Shown: positions 1-6,678, numbered from the stretch's first letter. The stretch: DNA of 7,370 bases from Propionibacteriaceae bacterium (GCA_031255975.1 JAIRRM010000120.1:1-7370); one strand, 5' to 3'. The notes: generated by a model not told the origin, from the letters alone. Numbers and translations are program-made.

Positions 1-774
1 GCCGACATCGTCTATGAGGAGTTGGTAGAAGGTGGCATCACCCGGTTCGTGGCGGTGTTCCAATCGCAGACCCCACCGAACGGCGTGATGCCGGTGCGCT
101 CCATCCGCGCCATGGACGGCCCCCTCGTCGGTTCGTTGGGCGGCCTGATCGCGTACTCTGGCGGGCAGCACGAATACAGTTATCGGGCCCGCGACCTGGG
201 GTTGCAACTGCTCTCCATGGATTACGGCGCGCCCGGATTCTCGCGGGTGGACTACCGTCCGTCGCCACATGACGTGGTGGGCGATTTCAACGCGTGGTAC
301 GCCGAGGCGGACGAGGAACATCAAACCCCGCCCGAGCCAGTTTTCCGGTACGCCTATCCGGTGCAGCAGAACAGCGCGCGGACATTGGGCGTCCCGGCGA
401 ACCGGCTGAATCTGGTGTTCTCCGAGTATCACCAACCGAATTGGGTGTGGGATGCGGCCACACAGTCGTATCTCAGATCCGAGTGGGACGAACCGTTCAT
501 GTTGGAGAGCGGCTCGCAGTTGGGGGCTGCCAACGTGGTGGTTATCAACGTCGAGGTGCAGTGGATCGGCGTGCCCGAAACGGTGGTGGTCGGCACCGGC
601 TCCGGGCATCTGCTCACCGATGGACACGCCGTACCGATCACCTGGTCGAAAGCGTCGTGGAGCGATCAAATGACGTTCACCGGCCCAGACGGTAACCCCA
701 TCTACCTAACCCCCGGTAACACCTGGATCGAGTTGGTACCCGCCGGGTTTGGTGGGTCGTACACGGTTAGCTGA
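1..774 (+). CDS. DUF3048 domain protein, YerB-like (5' end outside window)
   Basis: The reading frame is open from base 1 to the TGA at 772-774, giving 257 visible residues; the N-terminus, where this family usually has a lipoprotein signal peptide, lies outside the window. Visible family hallmarks are the opening ADIVYEELVEGGITRF block, the MPVRSIRAMDGPLV block, the IAYSGG motif, and near the C-terminus GSGHLLTDGHAVPITWSKAS followed by the PGNTWIELVP ending. These match the two-part DUF3048 / YerB family of secreted or lipid-anchored proteins, whose biochemical role is not established. The ATG-less first seven residues (from base 1) already belong to the conserved domain, so a start at the GTA/TTG region near base 22 is not credible. 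The gene is followed by a hairpin terminator and is convergent with the MFS gene. Family assignment is confident; function is unknown. Confidence 0.9.
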   Translation, partial: ADIVYEELVEGGITRFVAVFQSQTPPNGVMPVRSIRAMDGPLVGSLGGLIAYSGGQHEYSYRARDLGLQLLSMDYGAPGFSRVDYRPSPHDVVGDFNAWYAEADEEHQTPPEPVFRYAYPVQQNSARTLGVPANRLNLVFSEYHQPNWVWDAATQSYLRSEWDEPFMLESGSQLGAANVVVINVEVQWIGVPETVVVGTGSGHLLTDGHAVPITWSKASWSDQMTFTGPDGNPIYLTPGNTWIELVPAGFGGSYTVS

Positions 775-920
775 CTGTCGGTTTCCGGCAGGTATTCACT
801 GTGGTCACAGTGGGTTTTCCGGCCTCGCGGTGAGTTGACGTCGGTCTTCTGGCAAGTCTCCAACCTCCCCGCCGAGGAATACCTCGGGGTCGGGTGAGTT
901 GACGTCGGTCTTATGGCAAG
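765..920 (+). repeat. 28-bp repeat recurring with 64-bp period (three copies)
   Basis: A 28-bp sequence starting GGTGAGTTGACGTCGGTCTT occurs at 829-856 and 893-920 with a single difference (C849 versus A913). A degenerate third copy at 765-792 matches at about 23 of 29 aligned positions with small compensating gaps and covers the DUF3048 stop codon. Starts are exactly 64 bp apart (765, 829, 893), while the 36-bp stretches between copies are unrelated. The core contains the palindrome GACGTC. The middle interval holds a 6-bp hairpin (CCGAGG 872-877, CCTCGG 882-887, loop AATA) without a T tract. Nature unknown: remnant of a tandem array, a dispersed intergenic repeat, or spaced binding sites. 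Confidence 0.7.
797..820 (+). terminator. Probable terminator of the DUF3048 gene
   Basis: The arms CACTGTG (797-803) and CACAGTG (806-812) form a perfect 7-bp inverted repeat around GT; as RNA a 6-bp stem with a GGTC loop is more realistic. It is followed by GGGTTTTCC with four Ts. It lies 23 bases after the DUF3048 stop. The T tract is short, so termination may be partial. As DNA it could also be a binding site. Confidence 0.5.
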
Positions 921-1071
921 CCCCCACCCACAGACACCTTCTCAACCCGCTAATCCCAAGTGTCAGCTAGTGACTTCCAGCTTGACTCAGAGACGCTAAT
1001 CACCGGTTGGGGGTACTCATCGCTAGGGGCATTCCGTGACTTGGCCGTGAGCTTACGTAGGAAAAGGGCCG
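921..1071. other. Intergenic remainder, no gene seen
   Basis: No coding frame with plausible start and ribosome site is seen on either strand, and no tRNA-like fold. It contains weak internal repetition: CGCTAATC at about 948-955 and 994-1001, and CCGTGA at 1034-1039 and 1045-1050. It lies between convergent gene ends, so terminators are expected, but no good hairpin with a T tract is visible for the minus-strand MFS gene. Confidence 0.5.
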
Positions 1072-2496
1072 CTAGCTTTGCTGCTGCCGCCGTCGCATGT
1101 CGAATATCGCCACCAATAGTGTCAGGGTGATGATGGCGACGCCGACCAGTAGCGTCTGGGCGGCGGCCAGTCTGGGGCCTAGGGTGGGGATACCGGCGAA
1201 GAACCCGGAAAGCACGATTGACATACCGATGGCACCACCCAACTGTTGTCCGACGGTGAGCACCGCCCCGGCCACACCGCCCATGCGCGGCGGTACATGG
1301 GTGAGGGTGAGCGTCTGGTTGGGGCTGATGACGGCACCGGCTCCGGACCCGGTGCAGAACATCACGATGGCGAGAATCCAGCCAAAATGCGCCTCAGGAG
1401 CGAACCGCATCACCATGTCGATGGTCAGCAATCCGACGAGCACCACGCACAGCGCGATCACGACGAGCTTGCGTCCGTATCTGGTGATGACGCGCCCGGC
1501 AAACTGCGACGACAACCCGGAGCCGATGGCAAACGGCACACCGACCAGCCCGGCCTGGAGCGGTGTGTAGCCGAGGCCCTGCTGTAACACCATGGTGACG
1601 ATCAGAAATGTGGACGTGAACCCAGCGAAGTAAAGCCCGCCGATACCGACGCCGAAACGGAACCCGAGATTACGCAGCAACTGCGGATCGAATACGGCGG
1701 AGTTGGTGCGGGCGTGATACGCCTGCTCCCATTTCGTCAGCGCAAAGATGAGTACCGCCGCCAATGGTAGGAAGCCCCAGCGCCAGGCGGGTAGCGCGTC
1801 TCCGCCTTCGGTACCGGAGAAGATGAACGGCACCATGAAGCTGGCGGTGGCCAACCCGACGATGGCTACGCCCGGCAGATCGAGGTACGCGGTGCCACTG
1901 CGAGGCTCGGGCTTCGGCATCAATTTGAGAGCCAACGGCACCACTACGGCCACCACCGGCACGTTGATGAAGAACACCCAACGCCAGCCTTCGGCTGCGC
2001 CGAACAGTGCGATGATGCTGCCACCGGCGATCGGGCCGACCGCAGTGGCGATGCCGATCAGCGCCCCCATGAACCCGAACGCTTTGCCGCGTTCCGCGCC
2101 GCGGAACAATTGCTGAATGATGCCGGTTACCTGCGGGTTTTGCACCCCCGCGAAGCACCCTTGCAACACCCGCATTGCGGCCAACACGGTGGCGTTCGGT
2201 GCCAGCCCGGCTCCCAGGCTGGCTAAACCGAAACCGGCGATACCGACGGCGAACATGTTGCGGCGACCGTACACGTCACCGAGCCGCCCCATGGGGACGA
2301 CCAGCAGCGCCAACGCCAAGGTGTAACCGGCGACGATAAGTTGCACCTGTGCGCTTCCCGCGTGTAGTCCAGCCTCGATGGACGGCAGCGCCACGTTCAC
2401 GATCGAGATGTCCAGCATGGCGATAAATGCCCCCGCCATACACACCGCGAGCGCCTTCCAACGGCGCGGATCAGCTACGTACTTTTCTTCAGTCAT
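1072..2496 (-). CDS. MFS drug exporter, DHA2 (EmrB/QacA, 14-TM) type
   Basis: This 474-residue membrane protein should be a proton-coupled exporter of small hydrophobic or cationic compounds. Major-facilitator signatures appear in order: LDISIVNVALP in TM1 (residues 28-38, with the DHA2 acidic D29), motif A GRLGDVYGRRN (70-80) between TM2 and TM3, motif B RVLQG (109-113), and the antiporter motif C GIATAVGPIAGG (148-159), followed by the family block GWRWVFFINVP (170-180). The rest is a run of hydrophobic segments, consistent with 14 helices and usual family length. The ATG at 2496-2494 starts a typical short N-terminal tail (MTEEKYVADPRRW); the site before it is weak (ATGGA). A tiny out-of-frame start (MDTQ then stop) overlaps this ATG by ATGA. 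It is divergent from higBA; 41 bases upstream is a duplicated ileS end. The substrate cannot be read from sequence. Confidence 0.9.
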   Translation of the reverse strand: MTEEKYVADPRRWKALAVCMAGAFIAMLDISIVNVALPSIEAGLHAGSAQVQLIVAGYTLALALLVVPMGRLGDVYGRRNMFAVGIAGFGLASLGAGLAPNATVLAAMRVLQGCFAGVQNPQVTGIIQQLFRGAERGKAFGFMGALIGIATAVGPIAGGSIIALFGAAEGWRWVFFINVPVVAVVVPLALKLMPKPEPRSGTAYLDLPGVAIVGLATASFMVPFIFSGTEGGDALPAWRWGFLPLAAVLIFALTKWEQAYHARTNSAVFDPQLLRNLGFRFGVGIGGLYFAGFTSTFLIVTMVLQQGLGYTPLQAGLVGVPFAIGSGLSSQFAGRVITRYGRKLVVIALCVVLVGLLTIDMVMRFAPEAHFGWILAIVMFCTGSGAGAVISPNQTLTLTHVPPRMGGVAGAVLTVGQQLGGAIGMSIVLSGFFAGIPTLGPRLAAAQTLLVGVAIITLTLLVAIFDMRRRQQQS

Positions 2497-2532
2497 TGCG
2501 TGTCCATGGTATCGGCTACCACGGACAGCGCC

Positions 2533-2574
2533 GCCATTAATTGAGCCGCGAGACCGTGAAGGCGATACCGACTT
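2533..2574. repeat. Left 42-bp direct repeat: duplicated ileS 3' end
   Basis: It matches 3213-3254 at 41 of 42 positions (T2541 versus C3221). Read on the minus strand it encodes VGIAFTVSRLN and a TAA stop (2537-2539), the same end as IleRS (VGIAFTVSRLS). Just beyond the near-identity the next three codons encode K, P, N against E, P, D in ileS, so homology continues at reduced identity to about 2581. The left edge is sharp. It is interpreted as the far flank of an inserted higBA unit, or as the remnant of an ileS end from a related genome. Confidence 0.85.
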
Positions 2575-2579
2575 TCGGA

Positions 2580-2608
2580 TTGTCGCGTGTCGCGCGACAC
2601 GCTACACT
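2580..2608 (+). promoter_or_regulatory. higBA promoter
   Basis: A -35 TTGTCG (2580-2585) and a -10 TACACT (2603-2608) are separated by exactly 17 bp. Initiation about 7 bases after the -10 would fall at or next to the GTG start at 2615, so the toxin mRNA is probably leaderless, which is common in actinobacteria. The -35 starts just outside the left ileS-derived repeat. Confidence 0.7.
2585..2602. promoter_or_regulatory. 18-bp palindromic operator, probable HigA site
   Basis: GCGTGTCGCGCGACACGC is a perfect 18-bp palindrome filling the space between the -35 and -10, sharing only its first base with the -35. A HigA dimer bound here would block RNA polymerase, fitting the autorepression known for higBA operons. 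The half site TGTCGCG also occurs as a direct repeat (2581-2587, 2588-2594). Confidence 0.75.
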
Positions 2609-2614
2609 TGTTAG

Positions 2615-2893
2615 GTGATCGTGAGTTTCCGGCACAAGGGTTTGGAACGCTTTTTCACGCAAGATGACGCGCGGGGAATCCATCCTTCTCACGTCCGTAA
2701 GTTGCGCCAGATCCTGACGTACTTGGATGTTGCCGTGATTCCCGCGGATCTGGATTTACCGACATTCCGCCTGCACCAACTGAAAGGCGAACTGCAAGGC
2801 ATGTGGTCGGTGAGCGTGAATGGCAACTGGAGGGTCACGTTCCGGTTCATGGGAACCGACGTGGAGTTGGTTGATTACCTCGACTACCACTGA
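2615..2893 (+). CDS. higB: HigB toxin, RelE-superfamily mRNA interferase
   Basis: This 92-residue protein should cleave mRNA on translating ribosomes and slow growth when its antitoxin is lost. Family features are the start I-V-S-F-x-x-K-G-L-E (2-11), R-L-H-Q-L-K-G (52-58), G-x-W-S (62-65), N-W-R-V-x-F (71-76) and the C-terminal D-Y-L-D-Y-H. Both length and numbering match Proteus HigB, whose important residues are H54, D90, Y91 and H92; all four are present here, so the enzyme looks intact. The start is GTG at 2615; there is no ribosome site because the promoter ends at 2608, pointing to leaderless translation. It is first in a two-gene operon, the higBA order (toxin first) typical of this family, and ends 19 bases before the preferred higA start. 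Confidence 0.93.
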   Translation: MIVSFRHKGLERFFTQDDARGIHPSHVRKLRQILTYLDVAVIPADLDLPTFRLHQLKGELQGMWSVSVNGNWRVTFRFMGTDVELVDYLDYH

Positions 2894-2912
2894 GCAAGGG
2901 ATGGTGAAGGAC

Positions 2913-3191
2913 ATGTCAAAGATGATGCCGGTGCACCCGGGAGAGGTGCTGCGCGACAACCTAGCGGAGTTGGAGATCGGTGTATCCGAAGCCGCGCTGA
3001 AGCTCGGTATATCTCGCTCTGCGCTGAGCCGTGTGGTGAACTGTCACGGAGCGATAAGCCCGAACCTCGCCAGACGATTGGAGCAGGCGGGTCTAGGCAC
3101 CGCTAGGATGTGGCTCGCGGTGCAACTCTCCCACGAACTAGCGGTAGAGCAGTCCGGGGAGGCTCCGAACGTCCAAAAGCTGGTGGCCTGA
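2913..3191 (+). CDS. higA: HigA antitoxin, XRE-family HTH repressor
   Basis: It should bind and neutralise HigB and repress the operon through the palindrome at 2585-2602. The 92 residues carry the HigA signature HPGEVLRDNL (8-17), a helix-turn-helix around VSEAALKLGISRSALSRVVN (24-43), then the family segment ISPNLARRLEQAG and the M-W-L-A-V-Q motif (66-71). The ATG at 2913 gives the usual length, but starts at 2901 (8 bases after the higB stop) and 2922 (with GAAGGA ten bases upstream) are in frame and possible. The frame stays open back to 2820 inside higB, but that extension matches nothing in HigA. The gene ends 25 bp before the ileS stop, tail to tail, with no clear terminator between. 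Confidence 0.92.
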   Translation: MSKMMPVHPGEVLRDNLAELEIGVSEAALKLGISRSALSRVVNCHGAISPNLARRLEQAGLGTARMWLAVQLSHELAVEQSGEAPNVQKLVA

Positions 3192-3212
3192 GAGTATTAC
3201 TGGTGGTTTGTA

Positions 3213-3254
3213 GCCATTAACTGAGCCGCGAGACCGTGAAGGCGATACCGACTT
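3213..3254. repeat. Right 42-bp direct repeat, inside the ileS 3' end
   Basis: It is the partner of 2533-2574. It covers the stop and last eleven-odd codons of ileS plus four bases beyond the stop. The repeats are 680 bp apart and enclose higBA and its promoter. The arrangement resembles attL/attR, in which insertion at a gene's 3' end rebuilds that end, but no recombinase gene lies within. Confidence 0.85.
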
Positions 3255-6200
3255 CTGGGTCGGTGAAGGCCTCGTCGGGAAGCGAAGCCGCTTCGGTGAC
3301 CGTCACGGCCAGCACCTCTGACGCGATGAGTTCGCGGTGGGTACGAAACGCTGCGGCTACCGCCTCGGCTGACGCCGCCCAGGTAAGTTCGATACGGTCA
3401 GAGACATCGAAACCGGAGGTTTTACGAGCGTCTTGCACCAACCGTACGATCTCCCTTGCGATGCCGGCAGCCACCAATTCGGGGGTGAGTTCCAGGTCAA
3501 GCGCGATGGTTTCGCCCTGATCGCCCAGCACCGCCCAGCCCTCGCGGGGGCGTTCGGTGACGATCACATCGTCTGGGGTCAGTGTGACCGGCCCCATATC
3601 GGGCACCTCCACCGTCGCGGTGCCGGTCGCCGCCAGCGCCGCACTCAGCGCGGCGGCATCGGTCGCCGCGATGGCCTGAGCCACCACCGGCGTCTCCTTG
3701 GCGAACCGTTTACCCAAATTGCGGAAATTGCCCTTGGCGCTCACATCCACCACGTCGCCGGCGGATGCGAACGTGCTTAACCCGCCCACGTTCAGTTCGG
3801 CGCAGATCTCCGCCACCAGTTCGGCGTCCAACTGCTCGTACGCTGCGGACGAGATGAGCGCGCGGGCCAGCGGCTGCCGGGTCTTCACCTTCGCCTCAGC
3901 GCGTGCGGCGCGCCCCAGTTCGACGAGCGAGCGGGTGAGGCTCATGGCACCGTTTAGGCGCGGCTCGATCAGGGTTTCGTCCGCCACCGGCCAACTGGCC
4001 AGATGTACCGATTCCGGGGCATTGGCGTCGGTCGCCGCGAACAACGACTGCCATACCTTCTCGGTGATGAACGGCACCATCGGGGCCAGCAGGCGGGTCA
4101 GTGTGTCGAGCGTGGTGTGTAGCGTTTGCAGCGCGCCGGGGTCGCCGTCCCAGAAGCGCCGCCGGGAGCGGCGTACGTACCAGTTGGACAGGTCATCAAT
4201 GAAGGTGGAGAGCAGTTGTCCGTAGCGCTGGGTGTCGAAGCTATCGAGCGCGGCGGTTACGTCCAGTACCAGTTGCTGTGTGGCGGACATGAGCCAGCGG
4301 TCGAGAACATGAACTGAGTTGGCTGGCATGGTGGGGTCGGCGGGAGAAGACCCGTTACGTCCTTCAGCGGCATTCCGGCCCGAAGATGAGCCCACCGTCT
4401 CCACTACGGCCTGCGGCAGATTTACCGGTGACCACTCGTTCGCGCGCGCATACAGCGCCTGGAAGCTCACCGTGTTCCAGTAGGTGAGCAGCACCTTGCG
4501 TACCACTTCTTGTAGCGTGGAGTTTCCCACCCGGCGTGCCGACCATGGCGAACCGGCACACGCCATGAACCAGCGCACCGCGTCTGCGCCATTGTCGTCC
4601 ATCAGTGGAATCGGCAACAGGATGTTCCCCAGATGCTTGCTCATCTTGCGACCGTCTTCGGCAAGGATATGGCCTAAGCACAACACGTTTCGATACGACG
4701 ACCTGTCGAAGACCAGTGTGGAAACCGCCATCAAGGTGTAGAACCAGCCGCGGGTCTGATCGATGGCTTCGGCGATGAAGTCTGCCGGGAAATGGCTCTC
4801 GAACTGTTCCACCGAGCCTTCCACCCAGGGGTAGCCCCACTGTGCGAACGGCATCGAACCGGAGTCGAACCAAGCGTCAATCACCTCTGGCACCCGACGG
4901 TACGTGCCCGTGACGCCGGGCAGAGTGAATGTGATTTCGTCCACGAAAGGTCGATGTGGGTCCATGGTGGCGATGCTCGGATCGCCCGCGAGTTCAGCGA
5001 GTTCGGCGCGAGAACCCACGCAGTAGCTGAGCTTCGGGTCGGCATCATTACGCCAGATCGGCAGCGGCGTGCCCCAGTAGCGGGTACGGGAGAGCGCCCA
5101 GTCGATGTTGTTGTGCAGCCAGTCGCCGTAACGACCCCATTTGATCGTGTCGGGGTGCCAGCCGGTCGCTTCGTTCTCGCGCAACAGTTCCGCTTTGCGT
5201 TGCGTGGTGCGGATGTACCAACTGGGTTGCGCGTAGTAGATGAGCGGGCTGTGGCAGCGCCAACAGAAGGGGTACGGGTGCTCGTACGGCAACAGCTTGA
5301 ACAGTAGGCCGCGCGCCTTGAGGTCGGCGACTAGCGCGTTATCGGCGGTCTTGAAGAACTGGCCCCCGATGAGCGGCAGATCAGCCTCGAAGGTGCCGTC
5401 TTTGCGTATCGGATTAACGACCGGTAGCCCGTATTCGCGGCTTACCGCCATGTCTTCCGCGCCGAACGCCGGGGCCTGGTGTACCAGCCCGGTGCCGTCT
5501 TCGGTGGTGACGTATGTCGCGTTGACCACGAAGTTCGCCGGCTTGTCGAAGTTCAGCCAGGTGAATGGGCGAAGGTACGTCCAACCGCTCATGTCTTTAC
5601 CGGCGATGGTGGCGACGACGCTCCAACGGGGTTTGTCCTCGGTGTCGGTGATGGCCGCGGTATCGTCCGTGCCGTCGGTTGCGGCTTCAGAACCACCGAA
5701 AAGCTTGTCAAACAGCGGTTCGGCGGCGACCAGGTATTCTGCGCCGTCGGTGACCAACTGGTAGGTCACCTCGGGGTGTACCGCGACTGCGGTGTTCGAG
5801 ACCAGTGTCCAAGGGGTTGTCGTCCACACCAACAGCGCCGCGCCCTTTTCGGCCCATGGCCCAGAGGTGAGTGGCATCCGTACATACACGGACGGATCGG
5901 TGAGATCTTCGTAGCCCTGGCTCACCTCATGATCGCTGAGCGCGGTCTCGTCGTGTGGGCAGTACGGGGTGACGCGGTAGTCCTCGACCAGCAAACCCTT
6001 TTCAAAAATGGTTTTCAGCGCCCACCACTCGGAGTCGATGTACTCGGGGCTCAGCGTCCAGTAGGCATCTGGCATGTCCACCCAGTAGCCCATCCGTTCG
6101 GTCAACTCGGCGAACTTGCCGACGTTGCGCCCCACCGATTCACGGCAGCGTTCGTTGAACGCCGCGATGCCGTATTCCTCGATCTGATTCTTGTGATCGA

Positions 6201-6546
6201 AACCCAACTCGGCCTCGACGGCGAGTTCGACGGGCAGCCCGTGGCAATCCCATCCGGCCTTGCGATCAACGCGAAAGCCCTGCATCGTCTTGAAGCGCGG
6301 AAACACATCCTTGAACACCCGCGCCTCAATGTGGTGCGTGCCGGGTTGGCCGTTCGCGGTCGGCGGCCCCTCGTAAAACGTCCATTCTTTGCCCTGCTCG
6401 GTGGCCAGCCACGACTTACGGAAGGTGTCATTGGCTTTCCAGAACGCGATGATCTCGTGGTCGAGCGCCGGGAGATCGAGAGACGTCGGGACTTGGCGGT
6501 ACCTCGGCTGAGCGCCGGGTGTGGGTGTTGCGGTGGTGTCGCTCAT
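3217..6546 (-). CDS. ileS: Isoleucyl-tRNA synthetase with GxHH signature
   Basis: IleRS charges tRNA-Ile with isoleucine using ATP and edits misactivated valine. With the ATG at 6546 it has 1109 residues; homology to Streptomyces-type IleRS begins at YRQVP (16-20). Domains in order: catalytic fold with GTHH (69-72) where HxGH is canonical, and GWDCHGLPVE (98-107); CP1 editing domain with WTTTPWTL (241-248) and GTGLVHQAPAFGAED (351-365, probable editing aspartate D365); CxxC in CWRCH (428-432); KMSKH (634-638); and the anticodon-binding helical domain from about 750. Two low-complexity insertions occur, one acidic (287-306) and one Ser/Gly/Asn-rich (718-736). An in-frame ATG at 6573 has a slightly better ribosome site (TAGG, six bases) but lies in a hairpin loop, so the start is uncertain. 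The open frame up to 6720 runs through promoter and DnaA boxes and is not coding. GTHH is family-typical, not damage. Confidence 0.95.
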   Translation of the reverse strand: MSDTTATPTPGAQPRYRQVPTSLDLPALDHEIIAFWKANDTFRKSWLATEQGKEWTFYEGPPTANGQPGTHHIEARVFKDVFPRFKTMQGFRVDRKAGWDCHGLPVELAVEAELGFDHKNQIEEYGIAAFNERCRESVGRNVGKFAELTERMGYWVDMPDAYWTLSPEYIDSEWWALKTIFEKGLLVEDYRVTPYCPHDETALSDHEVSQGYEDLTDPSVYVRMPLTSGPWAEKGAALLVWTTTPWTLVSNTAVAVHPEVTYQLVTDGAEYLVAAEPLFDKLFGGSEAATDGTDDTAAITDTEDKPRWSVVATIAGKDMSGWTYLRPFTWLNFDKPANFVVNATYVTTEDGTGLVHQAPAFGAEDMAVSREYGLPVVNPIRKDGTFEADLPLIGGQFFKTADNALVADLKARGLLFKLLPYEHPYPFCWRCHSPLIYYAQPSWYIRTTQRKAELLRENEATGWHPDTIKWGRYGDWLHNNIDWALSRTRYWGTPLPIWRNDADPKLSYCVGSRAELAELAGDPSIATMDPHRPFVDEITFTLPGVTGTYRRVPEVIDAWFDSGSMPFAQWGYPWVEGSVEQFESHFPADFIAEAIDQTRGWFYTLMAVSTLVFDRSSYRNVLCLGHILAEDGRKMSKHLGNILLPIPLMDDNGADAVRWFMACAGSPWSARRVGNSTLQEVVRKVLLTYWNTVSFQALYARANEWSPVNLPQAVVETVGSSSGRNAAEGRNGSSPADPTMPANSVHVLDRWLMSATQQLVLDVTAALDSFDTQRYGQLLSTFIDDLSNWYVRRSRRRFWDGDPGALQTLHTTLDTLTRLLAPMVPFITEKVWQSLFAATDANAPESVHLASWPVADETLIEPRLNGAMSLTRSLVELGRAARAEAKVKTRQPLARALISSAAYEQLDAELVAEICAELNVGGLSTFASAGDVVDVSAKGNFRNLGKRFAKETPVVAQAIAATDAAALSAALAATGTATVEVPDMGPVTLTPDDVIVTERPREGWAVLGDQGETIALDLELTPELVAAGIAREIVRLVQDARKTSGFDVSDRIELTWAASAEAVAAAFRTHRELIASEVLAVTVTEAASLPDEAFTDPEVGIAFTVSRLS

Positions 6547-6644
6547 CTGGGTCTTTTCGTCGTACGGCAACATGCGTTGCCTATCGCCTTGCTTCAGTGT
6601 CCGTGCGCGGATGTTCCGCCACCTTGACAGGCCGTCGCAGATGA
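6547..6644 (-). promoter_or_regulatory. Structured ileS mRNA leader, possible control element
   Basis: Three hairpins lie in the roughly 98-base leader. The first, at the predicted 5' end (6647-6632), has a perfect 5-bp stem CCGTC/GACGG and the loop ATCTGC, which begins with the Ile codon ATC. The second (6622-6603) is GTG+GCGGA / TCCGC+CAC with one bulged base. The third (6581-6566) is GGCAAC/GTTGCC with the loop GCAT, part of an ATG. Actinobacterial ileS genes often have translational T-boxes with an ultrashort stem I, and position and loop fit, but the T-box core (AGGGTGGNACCGCG) is matched only by AAGGTGG (6625-6619). The leader is real if the promoter is; its class is unsettled. Confidence 0.35.
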
Positions 6645-6650
6645 CGGGAA

Positions 6651-6678
6651 ATCTTACCATTCGGTGCCGGGGCGACAG
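6651..6678 (-). promoter_or_regulatory. Candidate ileS promoter (extended -10)
   Basis: On the minus strand, TAAGAT (6656-6651) is preceded by TGG, an extended -10, with CTGTCG (6678-6673) 16 bp upstream as -35. Transcription would start near 6644, giving a leader of about 98 bases. The nearest DnaA box lies 14 bp upstream of the -35. Confidence 0.5.

Noticed and set aside
829..920. CRISPR array (28-bp repeat, 36-bp spacer, repeat)
   Set aside because: Only two good copies plus a degraded one over a coding end; the repeat is not a recognised CRISPR type, the spacer holds its own hairpin, and no cas gene is in view.
1097..1570. Plus-strand open frames opposite the MFS gene
   Set aside because: They overlap a clear exporter with all MFS motifs and have no family features of their own.
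2820..2912. Longer HigA starting inside higB
   Set aside because: The extra residues are an out-of-frame reading of conserved HigB codons and do not match HigA N-termini.
3192..3216. Terminator between higA and ileS
   Set aside because: The 25 bp between the convergent stops contain no hairpin longer than about three base pairs.
5479..6627. Long plus-strand open frame (382 codons) opposite ileS
   Set aside because: It is antisense to well-conserved IleRS codons and its translation resembles no family; it is a shadow of high-GC codon use.
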